A DNA stretch of 64,000 nt from Halobacteriales archaeon QH_7_65_31 (GTDB lineage: Archaea; Halobacteriota; Halobacteria; Halobacteriales; Haloarculaceae). The notes under the pieces were generated by a model that worked only from the letters and a program-made list of their open reading frames with translations, did not search any database and had not been told where the DNA came from. Below, in pieces: positions 52,157 to 60,338 of this stretch (positions are counted from its first letter, which is position 1; each line of letters starts with the position of its first letter). The translations under genes and the position numbers were made by a program. The DNA lies in assembly GCA_003021785.1 (NCBI GenBank), contig PXQU01000004.1:62001-126000 (forward strand), read 5' to 3'.

Positions 52157-52228
52157 AGCCTAGGCCGGAATTTGAATCCGGGGTCTCGTCCTTACCAAGG
52201 ACGCGCTTTACCGCTAAGCTACCCAGGC
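52157..52228 (-). tRNA. tRNA-Thr (GGT anticodon)
   Basis: The minus strand folds as a 72-nt tRNA: acceptor GCCTGGG paired with CCTAGGC (one G-U pair) plus discriminator T, D arm with AGCTTAGCGGTAAAGCG, anticodon stem CGTCC/GGACG around TTGGTAA (anticodon GGT), and T arm CCGGA-TTCAAAT-TCCGG. The U73 discriminator is normal for archaeal tRNA-Thr. No intron. Confidence 0.97.
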
Positions 52229-52346
52229 ATACATCGGGCTTGTGCGCCCAGCTTCGGCCTTTCGCGTCCGACCTTACTGCATAGCCGTATATGAATGTGG
52301 TGAATGCTACCGGGCGTGCCGTCTCGTGACGTGCGACTCTGGTAGC

Positions 52347-52908
52347 TCAATCGTTTCGATTCAGGGGTCGCCCGCTCCCGCCCGTCGCGGCATCGATTCG
52401 CTCGCGGGCGGCGGTATCGAACAGCACGCCGGGATCCGGAAAGCCGATCGTGTCGTCGTCGCCGTCTGCGAGCTCGGCCGCGAGCGCAGCCGTGTCGAAC
52501 GGAACCCCGCCGCCGGTCGAGGCCCCGGCGACGAGCGCGAGCTCGAGGATGTCCGCTTCGAGTTCGTGGCCGTCCCCGCCCGTCTCGTGACGGACGGTCT
52601 GGTCGTGGCCGAACGACTGCACGACGTCGACGGCGTCGGCGGCGGCCTCGGTCTCTGCGAGTAGGTAGAAGCCGCGAGCGACGAGCACGTCCGCCGCGAG
52701 GATATCGACGTTCGCCTGTGTCGGCTCGCGGCTCTCGGTCCACGGCGGCTCGCCGGCGAGCCCTGTCGGCGGCGAGGACGGTCAACACGCCGGGGACGAA
52801 GGAGCCGCCGTCGAGAAACGCAACGATATCGTCGTGGAACCCCTCCGGGACGACATCGCCGACGGTCGACACTGCCCCGTCACGGACCGCGGCGATTGCC
52901 TCCATCAT
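52347..52908 (-). pseudogene. Frameshifted gene, possibly DUF7114 (polyprenyl synthetase-like) family
   Basis: The N-terminal half is read from ATG 52908/52905 (MMEAIAAVRDGAVSTVGDVV ... GSFVPGVLTVLAAD). Homologous-looking sequence then continues in the +1 frame (TGLAGEPPWTESREPTQANV then DILAADVLVARGFYLLAETE) to a stop at 52347. The shift lies between about 52745 and 52770, in a CG-rich segment around GACAGGGCTCGCC. One base must be removed to join the two parts into a protein of about 185 residues. It is either a recent pseudogene or a sequence error. The family name is from memory and tentative. Confidence 0.65.
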
Positions 52909-52964
52909 CTGAACAGTGGCCAGCGAGTGGCAAAGACCTTTGGAAGCCAAGGTCACAACAGCCT

Positions 52965-53672
52965 GTGATTCACACACGCGACGACGACGGCGTTCGTATC
53001 CTTACGCTCTCGCGTCCGGACGCGCGCAACGCACTCACGCTCGATGGTCTCGACAGCCTCGCGACGGCAGTCGAGGGGACCCCCGGCTCCGTCGTTCTCG
53101 TCCGTGGTGCTGGCGAGGCGTTCTGTGCCGGTGCGGACCTCCCGACGGTCGCCGAGGCCGCGACCGATGAGCGCCGCGCTCGCGCGTTCGTCGAGCGCGG
53201 ACAGGAGACCATGCGCCGTATCGAACAGGCCGACTCGGTCGTCGTCGCCGGGATCGACGGCGCGGCCCGCGGCGGCGGTGTCGAGCTCGCGCTCGCCTGT
53301 GAGATGCGGGTCGCGACGCCGGACGCGACGCTCGCGGAGCCGGGTGTCACCTTCGGCCTGTTCGGGGCATGGGGCGGGACCGCCCGACTGGCCGACGCTG
53401 TCGGGACGACACACGCGAACGATCTCTCGCTGTCGGGACGAGTGATCGACGCCGAGGAAGCGCGCTCGATCGGACTGGTCTCGCGGGTCGTCTCCGATCC
53501 GCGGACGGTCGCGGCGCAGCTCGCGGCCAACGAGTCCGGTGCGCTTCGGGCGCTCGGCCGGCTCGGCACGCACCGCGGATCGAGAGCCGAACGCGAGCGG
53601 GCCGAACGCGAGGCGTTCGTCACACAGCTCACCGCGCACGCGGACGCGCTCGCCGAGCACCGAAACAGGTAG
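52965..53672 (+). CDS. Enoyl-CoA hydratase/isomerase-family protein
   Basis: A 235-residue crotonase-fold enzyme: ILTLSRPDARNALTLDGLDS, FCAGADLPTVAEAATDE (oxyanion-hole segment), VAGIDGAARGGGVELALACE (second oxyanion Gly) and EPGVTFGLFGAWGGTARLAD. The usual catalytic Glu positions are only partly conserved. Start GTG at 52965 has TTTGGA about 26 bp upstream. The CoA-ester substrate is unknown. It is divergent from the frameshifted gene. Confidence 0.88.
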   Translation: MIHTRDDDGVRILTLSRPDARNALTLDGLDSLATAVEGTPGSVVLVRGAGEAFCAGADLPTVAEAATDERRARAFVERGQETMRRIEQADSVVVAGIDGAARGGGVELALACEMRVATPDATLAEPGVTFGLFGAWGGTARLADAVGTTHANDLSLSGRVIDAEEARSIGLVSRVVSDPRTVAAQLAANESGALRALGRLGTHRGSRAERERAEREAFVTQLTAHADALAEHRNR

Positions 53673-53696
53673 GCCGCTCGGATACCGATCGACGGT

Positions 53697-54326
53697 ATGC
53701 CCGACTGCGACCACTGTGGAGCGTCGTTCGACGCCGAGGAGCCGTATCTCTCCCATCTCGGGTCGGAACACGCCGACGAGCTTGGCGCGATCGAACAGCG
53801 CCGGGTCGCGGGCGTCTCCGAGGACGACGACGCCGGGATCGGTGTCGTTCCGCTCGCCCTCGCGGGAGCGATTCTGCTGGCAGCGGTCGTCGGTGGGTAT
53901 CTGTTCGTCGCCGGCGGTGACGGCGGCGATTCCGACCTCCCGCAGAGCGTCACGCAGGTCGAACAGGAGCCGAACGAGGACGCGCGCGGCGAGGTCCACG
54001 AGCACGGCCAGATCTCGATGACCGTCACGGGGACCGAGGTGGATTTCACTCAGGACAAGTACCAGATATACAGTACCAGAAACCAGAACTTCCACTTCGA
54101 AGGGGACGGCCGCTGGCACAAACACGCGCCTGGTGTCACGCTGGAGTACGCGATGTCGACGCTCGACATCGGCGTTCAGCCGGGCGAGGTGTGGTACGAC
54201 GGGACTCGCTACGTCGACGGTGAGAACGCCAGCGTCTCGATCACGGTGAACGGTGAGCCGGTCGATCCCACCACGTACGTCCTGCAGGACGGTGACGATC
54301 TCGACATCACCGTCACGGAACGCTGA
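53697..54326 (+). CDS. Membrane protein with C2H2-type zinc finger and extracellular beta domain
   Basis: A 209-residue protein. Residues 4-26 form a zinc finger-like motif (CDHCGASF...HLGSEH). A single membrane helix spans about residues 50-72 (VVPLALAGAILLAAVVGGYLF). The C-terminal ~130 residues are outside, with His-rich pieces GEVHEHGQISM and NFHFEGDGRWHKHAPGVTLEY, and end in a beta-grasp-like DDLDITVTER. The finger would be cytoplasmic. Function unknown; a haloarchaeal family with a metal-binding extracellular part is plausible. Confidence 0.72.
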   Translation: MPDCDHCGASFDAEEPYLSHLGSEHADELGAIEQRRVAGVSEDDDAGIGVVPLALAGAILLAAVVGGYLFVAGGDGGDSDLPQSVTQVEQEPNEDARGEVHEHGQISMTVTGTEVDFTQDKYQIYSTRNQNFHFEGDGRWHKHAPGVTLEYAMSTLDIGVQPGEVWYDGTRYVDGENASVSITVNGEPVDPTTYVLQDGDDLDITVTER

Positions 54327-54364
54327 ACGCGGCCCTTTTGACGGTCTCCGCCCAACCTCGGCCA

Positions 54365-54922
54365 ATGAGCGCAGAGACAGCGGCGGCGACCGATGACGAC
54401 TACGGCGGCCTGCTTACCGCGTTCCCGTACGCCTTCCGGCAGAGCGACTCGCGGCTGTTCCGGCTCTACACCGTCGTCGGTGGGCTGTTCGCCCTCCTGT
54501 TGGGTATCGTGTTCACCTTCGCAGCGATCGTCTCTATCTCCCAGTCGGCCGGGCTGGCGACCGGGGGAACCGACGCGTTCGTCCGCACGTTCGTCGTCAT
54601 CGTTGGCTTCGCCGTCGTCGTTCCGGTGGTCGCGCCCGTCCTGTTGGTCGCGCGTCACCACCGCCGAGAGGGATCGAAGCCGGCGTACGACCGCGCGCTC
54701 GCCGTCGCCGGACTCGTCTATCTGCTCTCGCTGTATCTGCTGCTCGTCGCCTCTATCCCGGAGTCGTTCGTCCTCGACGGCGAGACGGTCACTCGCCCGC
54801 CCGCGACCGGGCTGTTCGCTCCCGTGCTCTCGCTCCTGTACGCGATCCCGCCCCTCGGCTCGCCCGCGATCCCGATCGCCGTCGCCGTCGCCGGCTGGCT
54901 CACCCACCGTCGCTACCGGTGA
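54365..54922 (+). CDS. Uncharacterised four-helix membrane protein
   Basis: A 185-residue integral membrane protein with four clear helices: LFRLYTVVGGLFALLLGIVF, TFVVIVGFAVVVPVVAPVLL, ALAVAGLVYLLSLYLLLVAS and ALLSPL-like LFAPVLSLLYAIPPLGSPAI (residue blocks given separately). The N-terminal 25 residues are acidic and cytoplasmic. ATG 54365 starts MSAETAAATDDDYGG. It lies between the zinc-finger protein and DUF5812, likely one operon with them. No functional motif seen. Confidence 0.75.
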   Translation: MSAETAAATDDDYGGLLTAFPYAFRQSDSRLFRLYTVVGGLFALLLGIVFTFAAIVSISQSAGLATGGTDAFVRTFVVIVGFAVVVPVVAPVLLVARHHRREGSKPAYDRALAVAGLVYLLSLYLLLVASIPESFVLDGETVTRPPATGLFAPVLSLLYAIPPLGSPAIPIAVAVAGWLTHRRYR

Positions 54923-54959
54923 CCGACGGGGTGAAACGCCTCGCGTTCGTTCCGAGGAC

Positions 54960-55475
54960 ATGAGCGATACCGACGGGATCGAGACCGCCGACATCGACGG
55001 AAGCGAGCAGTCGACCGCTCGCTACGTCGTCACCAACGCCGACGCTGATACCGCCGTTCTCCGCGATATCGACTCCGGACAGGTTCACACGCTCGCTGAC
55101 AACCCGGGTATTGAGGTGGGCGACGTGCTCGATGCGACGCTCGCACCGGAGCCGCCGCTCGAAATCGCCGACCGGATCGTGGCGGTCGCCGAGCGCAGAC
55201 ACGTCCGCCGCCACGAGAGCGAGGAGCCGCCGACCGCTCACGAACGAGAGATCGCTGCCGACCAAGCGGTGGGTGAACTGACTCGCCGCGAACGCGCCGG
55301 GATGGGCGAGATTCACGTCATCACGGTCCCACCGGCGGAGACCGCCGACGCCGTACAGGACGTGCTCGACGACGACGGGACGCTCGAACGCGCCGCTCGA
55401 ATGGATGACGTCGTCCGCGTCGAGGTTCGCTCGGACCCGGAGACCGGAACGGTCAGCGTTCGGTATCTCCCCTGA
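54960..55475 (+). CDS. DUF5812-family protein
   Basis: A 171-residue haloarchaeal protein: STARYVVTNADADTAVLRDI, DSGQVHTLADNPGIEVGDVL, LAPEPPLEIADRIVAVAERR, EREIAADQAVGELTRRERAG, MGEIHVITVPPAETADAVQD and VEVRSDPETGTVSVRYLP. These match the DUF5812 pattern throughout. An OB-like N-terminal half is suggested by the strand pattern. Function unknown. It ends one base before the convergent MOSC gene. Confidence 0.9.
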   Translation: MSDTDGIETADIDGSEQSTARYVVTNADADTAVLRDIDSGQVHTLADNPGIEVGDVLDATLAPEPPLEIADRIVAVAERRHVRRHESEEPPTAHEREIAADQAVGELTRRERAGMGEIHVITVPPAETADAVQDVLDDDGTLERAARMDDVVRVEVRSDPETGTVSVRYLP

Positions 55476-55476
55476 C

Positions 55477-56277
55477 TCACTCGCCGACGTCGACCGTCTC
55501 GCCGATCTCGATCTCGTCGCCGACCGCCACCCGCGCGCCGACGGTCTCCGGTGGCACGCGGGTGTTCACCATCAGCCGGAAGTAGTGATCGTACCAGTCC
55601 TCGCCGGCCCACTCGGGGAGGGTCGTCTCGCGCCGGCTGACGAACCGCTCGCGAAAGCCCGGCGTTTCCGCGCCGGTATCGGGGTCGCGGGTCGGGACGA
55701 CACACCGCTTGCAGGGGTTTCGCCCCTCGAACCGCGTCCCGCCGACGGTGAACCGGACGACCGACTCGCGATCCGCGTAGAGCCTGTCCTCCCAGAACGG
55801 CTCGACGCCGCCGACGACGAGATTCGGGCGGAGCCGTCGCCGGAGTTCCGTCGCGTCGATCTCGTCGTACCAGCCGGCCACCGCATCCAGTGTGGCCCGC
55901 GAGACGACGGTCGGGCCACTGGCGCGGCCGTCGTCCGGAAATCCCCCCGTCGCGTCGCGGTCGATACGGACCTCGTAGCCGAGGACGTCGGTGAGGAACT
56001 CGCTGGCGGCCCCGCGCTCGTCGGGGAGGCGGAACGTCTCGCGCTCGCCGTCGCGAGGACCGACGGTCCAGCGTCCGCTGTCGGGATCGAACTCGCTGGC
56101 GAGCCGGTGGACTCGTCGCTCGCGTTTCCCGTTCACGTAGTCGCCGTCGGCGTCGCGAACGGTGTACTCGCGATCGAACGCCAGCCCGCCTGACTCGCGG
56201 ACGGTCGTCCGGTCGCGCTCGATCCCGTCGAGTGATTTCACCGGATACACGTGGACCGAGTCGAGTGTCGCGGCCAT
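55477..56277 (-). CDS. MOSC domain protein with N-terminal beta-barrel (mARC-like)
   Basis: A 266-residue protein. The MOSC N-terminal barrel reads VHVYPVKSLDGIERDRTTVR and GLAFDREYTVRDADGDYVNG. The C-terminal MOSC domain has LRPNLVVGG, RFEGRNPCKRCVVPTRDPDTG with the conserved Cys that would bind molybdenum in mARC-type reductases, and a closing VAVGDEIEIGE. It may be a molybdenum-cofactor sulfur-carrying or N-hydroxylamine reductase-like enzyme. A moaE gene is present at 21295, so the cofactor pathway exists. ATG 56277 is used. Confidence 0.87.
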   Translation of the reverse strand: MAATLDSVHVYPVKSLDGIERDRTTVRESGGLAFDREYTVRDADGDYVNGKRERRVHRLASEFDPDSGRWTVGPRDGERETFRLPDERGAASEFLTDVLGYEVRIDRDATGGFPDDGRASGPTVVSRATLDAVAGWYDEIDATELRRRLRPNLVVGGVEPFWEDRLYADRESVVRFTVGGTRFEGRNPCKRCVVPTRDPDTGAETPGFRERFVSRRETTLPEWAGEDWYDHYFRLMVNTRVPPETVGARVAVGDEIEIGETVDVGE

Positions 56278-56357
56278 TGTGCCCCTTCCGACGGCCACCC
56301 GCTTGTAGCCTGCGTCTGTTTGGGAAGGCTTATCGGGTACGTCACACGAGTCACCGT

Positions 56358-57218
56358 ATGGTAGAGTTCGAGATACCGGACGTCGACTACACCCGGTACT
56401 CAAACCGCCAGCTCATCGCGATTCCGCTCGCACTGCTCGGACTGGCGCTCGTCATTCTTATCGGTAACGCCATCATCACTGGAACGTCGCCGGTCTCGCT
56501 CGGTGTGGCGTTCACCGGTGGGACGGAGCTTCGTGTTCAGACGGCCGACACGCAGCCGCAGATCGAGCGCACGTTCGACGCCGAGACCGAGTCGATCGCG
56601 CCGATCCGCGCGGAACAGAACGAGTATATCGTCACGCTCCCGCCCAGTGACGCCGACCCACAGAGTCAGGCCGAAGCCGCCGGCTACGAGGTGATATCGA
56701 GTCAAGAACGGGCCGCTTCCTTCGGCGCGGACACCCAACGGCAGGCGTTCCTCGGTATCGGTATCGCCTTCGTCGGAATGGCGCTGCTCGTGTTCGGGCT
56801 GTTCCGTACCTTCATCCCCTCGATCGCCGTGATCGCGTCGGCCTTCTCCGATATCGTCATTCCCGTCGCGCTGATGAGCGTCCTCGATATCTCACTAACG
56901 CTCGGGACGGTCGCCGCGCTGCTGATGCTCATCGGCTACTCGGTCGACTCGGACCTGCTGTTGAACAACCACATCCTTCGCCGGCGCGGTGACTTTTACG
57001 AATCGACCTATCGGGCGATGCAGACCGGCGTGACGATGACGCTCACCTCGATCGCCGCGATGACCGCGATGACGATCACGGCGAGGGTCCTCGGTATCAA
57101 CCTGCTTCCGTCGGTCGGTCTTATCCTCGTCTTCGGACTGATCACCGATCTGATGAACACCTACCTGTTGAACGTGAGTCTCCTTCGCTACTACAAGTAC
57201 GAGGCGGTCGCACGATGA
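56358..57218 (+). CDS. secF: Protein-export membrane protein SecF
   Basis: A 286-residue subunit of the archaeal SecDF complex that aids Sec protein export. Six membrane helices; between helix 1 and 2 lies the external domain (LGVAFTGGTELRVQT). The later helices contain SDIVIPVALMSVLDISLTLGTVAALLMLIGYSVDSDLLLNNHI (key elements: GYSVDSDLLLNNHI, TMTLTSIAAMTAM). The archaeal gene order secF-secD is opposite to that in bacteria. The stop overlaps the secD start (ATGA). Confidence 0.93.
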   Translation: MVEFEIPDVDYTRYSNRQLIAIPLALLGLALVILIGNAIITGTSPVSLGVAFTGGTELRVQTADTQPQIERTFDAETESIAPIRAEQNEYIVTLPPSDADPQSQAEAAGYEVISSQERAASFGADTQRQAFLGIGIAFVGMALLVFGLFRTFIPSIAVIASAFSDIVIPVALMSVLDISLTLGTVAALLMLIGYSVDSDLLLNNHILRRRGDFYESTYRAMQTGVTMTLTSIAAMTAMTITARVLGINLLPSVGLILVFGLITDLMNTYLLNVSLLRYYKYEAVAR

Positions 57219-58738
57219 TTCGAGAGAACTGGCGGCTCGTCCTGCTGGTCGTGCTGGTGCTCGGTAGCTCGCTCGCCCTGTTCGGCCCGCTCGGGGCCGC
57301 CGCCAGCGGCGACTCGCCCACCAACCTCCAGTACGGTCTTGAGCTTTCGGGCGGAGCCAGCGTCCGCGCTCCGCTCGTCGGGATGACTGCCGACCCCGTC
57401 GATCTGCAGGGCGAGTCGGCGCGGGACCTCGAACGCAATATCGCAGACGAGCTCGGTCTCTCCCCGCCGACCGTCGAGGTGCGCTATCCACAACAGGGGG
57501 CCGAGGGGACCGTCGAGGTGTACAACGACTCCGTCACGCAGGCAGAGTTCGCCGCCGCACTACAGACGGCCGGGCTTGACGCCGACGAGTCGGTCATCGA
57601 TCCCGGACTCACGCGCGCGACCTACGACACGGCAGAGCGCGTCCTCGACAGCAAGATCGACGCCGGCGGGCTGACCGGTGGGGACGCCAGCGTCACTACC
57701 GGTAACCGGACGTATCTGCTCGTCGAAGTCCCGAACGCCAACCGCTCGGAGGTACTCGAACTCGTCGGTGATCCCGGTCGCGTGCAGGTCGTCGGGCTTC
57801 ACCCCGGCCAAAACGGCAGCTACGAGCGCGTCCCGCTGTTCGATCAGGAGACGCTCAACGTCAACGGCGTCAGACAGGACCGCAGCGGTCAGTGGGGCGT
57901 GGACGTCGCGGTCAACAACGAGGAGACGGCCCAGCGGTTCGCGAACATCATGCGCGAGGAGGGGTACACGAACAATCGGGGACAGTGTAACTACGAGGTC
58001 GGCTCCGGCCCGGAGGGTGACAACGCCTACTGTCTGTTGACCGTCCGCAACGGCGAGGTCGTCGACGCCGTCAGCATGGGACCGCTGGCTGATACGATCG
58101 AGAGCGGGAGCTTCCCCGACGATCCGCGCTTTTTCATCAGCAGCCAGTCGCAGGGAGACGCTCGCGAGCTCGAGATCAATCTCCGTGCCGGTGCGCTCCC
58201 GAGCGCGCTCGACGTGGACAGCGGGACGACCTACTTCCTCCAGCCCTCCCTCGCACAGGACTTCAAGTTCCTCTCGCTGGTGACCGGACTCGTCGCCGTG
58301 CTCGCGGTCTCGATTACGGTCTTCGTCCGCTATCGCGAGCCGGGTGTCGCGCTTCCGATGATCCTCACCGCCGGCGCAGAGGTGTATCTCCTGCTCGGCT
58401 TCGCGGCACTCATCGGGCTCGCGCTCGATCTCTCACACATCGCTGGCTTCATCGCCGTCATCGGCACGGGGGTGGACGATCTCATCATCATCGCCGACGA
58501 GATCCTTCAGGGCGAGCGCGTCTCGACGGGCCGGGTCTTCGAGTCGCGCTTCCGCAAGGCGTTCTGGGTCATCGGCGCTGCGGCCGCGACGACCACCATC
58601 GCAATGAGTCCGCTCGCGGTGCTCTCGCTCGGTGATCTTCAGGGATTCGCCATCGTCACTATCGTCGGCGTCCTGCTCGGCGTGTTCGTCACCCGACCGG
58701 CGTACGGGAACATCCTCCGGAACGTCGTGCTGGACTGA
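57215..58738 (+). CDS. secD: Protein-export membrane protein SecD
   Basis: A 507-residue partner of SecF. N-terminal helix, then a large external P1-like domain (about 30-345) with the family motif LQYGLELSGGASVR, and five C-terminal helices including IAGFIAVIGTGVDDLIIIAD (GTGVDD with conserved Asp residues of the proton path). It is translated together with secF (overlap 4 bp). A 7-bp stem hairpin (CCGGTAG-TCGAA-CTACCGG, 58765-58783) follows its stop. Confidence 0.93.
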   Translation: MIRENWRLVLLVVLVLGSSLALFGPLGAAASGDSPTNLQYGLELSGGASVRAPLVGMTADPVDLQGESARDLERNIADELGLSPPTVEVRYPQQGAEGTVEVYNDSVTQAEFAAALQTAGLDADESVIDPGLTRATYDTAERVLDSKIDAGGLTGGDASVTTGNRTYLLVEVPNANRSEVLELVGDPGRVQVVGLHPGQNGSYERVPLFDQETLNVNGVRQDRSGQWGVDVAVNNEETAQRFANIMREEGYTNNRGQCNYEVGSGPEGDNAYCLLTVRNGEVVDAVSMGPLADTIESGSFPDDPRFFISSQSQGDARELEINLRAGALPSALDVDSGTTYFLQPSLAQDFKFLSLVTGLVAVLAVSITVFVRYREPGVALPMILTAGAEVYLLLGFAALIGLALDLSHIAGFIAVIGTGVDDLIIIADEILQGERVSTGRVFESRFRKAFWVIGAAAATTTIAMSPLAVLSLGDLQGFAIVTIVGVLLGVFVTRPAYGNILRNVVLD

Positions 58739-58764
58739 GCGGATTCGCAGCCGGCGATCTCGAT

Positions 58765-58783
58765 CCGGTAGTCGAACTACCGG
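58765..58783 (+). terminator. Hairpin after secD
   Basis: CCGGTAG-TCGAA-CTACCGG is a perfect 7-bp stem with a 5-nt loop starting 27 bp after the secD stop. No T-run follows, so it may protect the 3' end or just pause transcription; true termination here is uncertain. Confidence 0.4.
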
Positions 58784-58827
58784 GCCAGCTCTCCCTGTCA
58801 GACCGCGGCCCGTACACGTGTAGACCG

Positions 58828-59202
58828 TCACACGACCTGCTCGTACCGGACGATGGAGACGCCGTACGCGAGGAAACCGACGAGTAGAATCAGCCCGAAC
58901 GCGGTCAGCGGCGCGTCGGCCGCACCGTTCGCGAACGCGACGACCGCCGTCTCGATTCCGACGGCCATCGCCAGCGCCGCGTTGTACCCCGACCGATAAT
59001 GTATCCTCGCTGCTCGTTCGTCACGCGACTGGCTACCGATCGCGTCCTCCCACAGTATCCCCACGTACAGCAGCACACCGCCGACCACTGCCAGTACTAC
59101 CACCGTATCCGCCGCCAGCAACGTCGACTGTGACAGGGACGCCGCCAGAGACGCGCCGATCGTCACGAACACCCACGCCACTATCCGGTTCCGACTCAGC
59201 AT
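58828..59202 (-). CDS. Uncharacterised membrane protein with four helices
   Basis: A 124-residue protein with two helical hairpins: IVAWVFVTIGASLAASLSQS, TLLAADTVVVLAVVGGVLLY and, after a polar loop (EDAIGSQSRDERAARIHYRS), AALAMAVGIETAVVAFANGA and LTAFGLILLVGFLAYGVSIV. ATG 59202 begins MLSRNRIVAW; earlier in-frame ATGs give a polar extension that does not look coding. Function unknown. Confidence 0.7.
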   Translation of the reverse strand: MLSRNRIVAWVFVTIGASLAASLSQSTLLAADTVVVLAVVGGVLLYVGILWEDAIGSQSRDERAARIHYRSGYNAALAMAVGIETAVVAFANGAADAPLTAFGLILLVGFLAYGVSIVRYEQVV

Positions 59203-59316
59203 CGTACCTAAACTGCACAGTACACGATAGCTTAAGAATTCTCCAAACAGACGGGCGAACACGTCTCCTGCCGGCCGCGCCGCCCGATACTGTCCCACGC
59301 TGCACTCGCGAGGGGG

Positions 59317-59946
59317 TCAGAACTCGGCGAGTGCCGACTGCTCGGCCGCCGCGAGCACGTCCTCGCTCGTCTGCCAGGACGCCCGTGCACAGTCCGGGAG
59401 CGTCCCGCTCTCGGCCACGTGCTCGCGGAGGAACGCTCGCGTCGTCTCGTCCGACGGGTAGCCGCTCCCGATCGCACCGTACTCGTCGGCGAGCGTCGCG
59501 ACGTGCTCGTCGCGGGCGACCTTCGCCACGATAGAGGCGGCGGCGACGAGCGAATCAGTTCCGTCAGCGCCGTGGCGTGCATCGATCTCGACACTCCGCT
59601 CACAGGCGTCGGCCACTCGACGCGCGAACCGACGCTCGGAGGTGTCGCCCGCATCACACAGCCCGGTATCGTCGTCGCACGCGCCGGCGTCGATCGCCTC
59701 GGCGTGGGCGGCGACGGTCAGCGTGTTCATGTCCTCGTCGCCGTCGATGCGCGAGACCGGAATCTCGGCCACGCCGACCTCGCAGACGGCGCGTATCGCC
59801 GCGTCGAGTTCCCGTCTGCGCGCGGGCGAGAGCCGCTTCGAGTCGGCCACACTCTCCGGCAGCTCGGTCGGCTCACCGCGTACACAGGCCGCGAACATCG
59901 ACCCCAGCACCGGTCCTTTTCCCGCCTCATCGACGCCGAAGCGCAT
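59317..59946 (-). CDS. rnhB: Ribonuclease HII
   Basis: Removes RNA from RNA-DNA hybrids and misincorporated ribonucleotides. The 209-residue protein starts MRFGVDEAGKGPVLG with the catalytic Asp-Glu pair. It has VADSKRLSPARR, a further acidic residue in IDARHGAD, and SLVAAASIVAKVARDEHV, where archaeal RNase HII has its conserved SIxAKV. A cysteine-containing insert (ACDDDTGLCDAGDTSE) lies near residue 95. Length is standard. Confidence 0.95.
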   Translation of the reverse strand: MRFGVDEAGKGPVLGSMFAACVRGEPTELPESVADSKRLSPARRRELDAAIRAVCEVGVAEIPVSRIDGDEDMNTLTVAAHAEAIDAGACDDDTGLCDAGDTSERRFARRVADACERSVEIDARHGADGTDSLVAAASIVAKVARDEHVATLADEYGAIGSGYPSDETTRAFLREHVAESGTLPDCARASWQTSEDVLAAAEQSALAEF

Positions 59947-60023
59947 GGCTACTCGTCGGTGGCACGTCGAAAAAGTGTCGCGGTGGGCTGTCGCTCGCGG
60001 CGACTGACCTCGCTCGTCTCGCC

Positions 60024-60095
60024 GTGCGTTCGCGGTCAGCGAGACTGTTAGTCCTCACTGTGCGTTCGCGGTCAGCGAGACCGTCAATCCCCGCT
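60024..60095. repeat. 36-bp tandem duplication upstream of rnhB
   Basis: A 22-bp block beginning GTGCGTTCGCGG and ending GCGAGAC is present at 60024-60045 and again at 60060-60081, with a 36-bp period; the remaining 14 bp of each unit diverge. The second unit ends inside the final codons of the small gene at 60084. It lies on the 5' side of rnhB and on the 3' side of the small gene. Role unknown. Confidence 0.6.
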
Positions 60096-60281
60096 CGGGG
60101 TCGGTGCGACCGGCTCCGGCTCGGCGTCAGGCTCGGGTTCGCGCTCTCGTTCGTCGCCGACCGGCTCGGCCGCAGGACGCTCCTCCGGCGGCTCCTCGCC
60201 CGCCTCGGCGTCCTCGAACTCGCGTTCGTCGGTCAGTTCACGCATCCGCTCCAGCTCGCCGATTGGTCTCTGGTGACACAT
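60084..60281 (-). CDS. Small acidic protein, haloarchaeal, unknown function
   Basis: A 65-residue protein with a short ordered start (MCHQRPIGELERMRELTDER) and a Glu/Pro-rich disordered tail (EEPPEERPAAEPVGDERERE). ATG 60281 is preferred to 60317 because the TATA-like element at 60317-60326 would place the RNA start near 60294. No function can be inferred. Pus10 lies downstream of its promoter region in the same orientation. Confidence 0.6.
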   Translation of the reverse strand: MCHQRPIGELERMRELTDEREFEDAEAGEEPPEERPAAEPVGDEREREPEPDAEPEPVAPTPSGD

Positions 60282-60316
60282 AGTCACGACACCAACGTAT
60301 CGTACGTGATCAATCA

Positions 60317-60326
60317 TTATAAATAC
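60317..60326 (-). promoter_or_regulatory. TATA-like element of the small acidic protein gene
   Basis: On the minus strand GTATTTATAAT gives a strong TATA match about 40 bp before the ATG at 60281, in an AT-rich pocket directly after the pus10 stop. Confidence 0.5.
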
Positions 60327-60338
60327 TGTCCCGAACGG

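Noticed and set aside
52219-52977. 252-residue continuous minus-strand reading spanning the frameshifted gene
   Set aside because: Only its first ~50 residues look like protein. After about 52760 it becomes Arg-rich noise while the +1 frame carries the sensible sequence, so it is described as a frameshifted gene instead.
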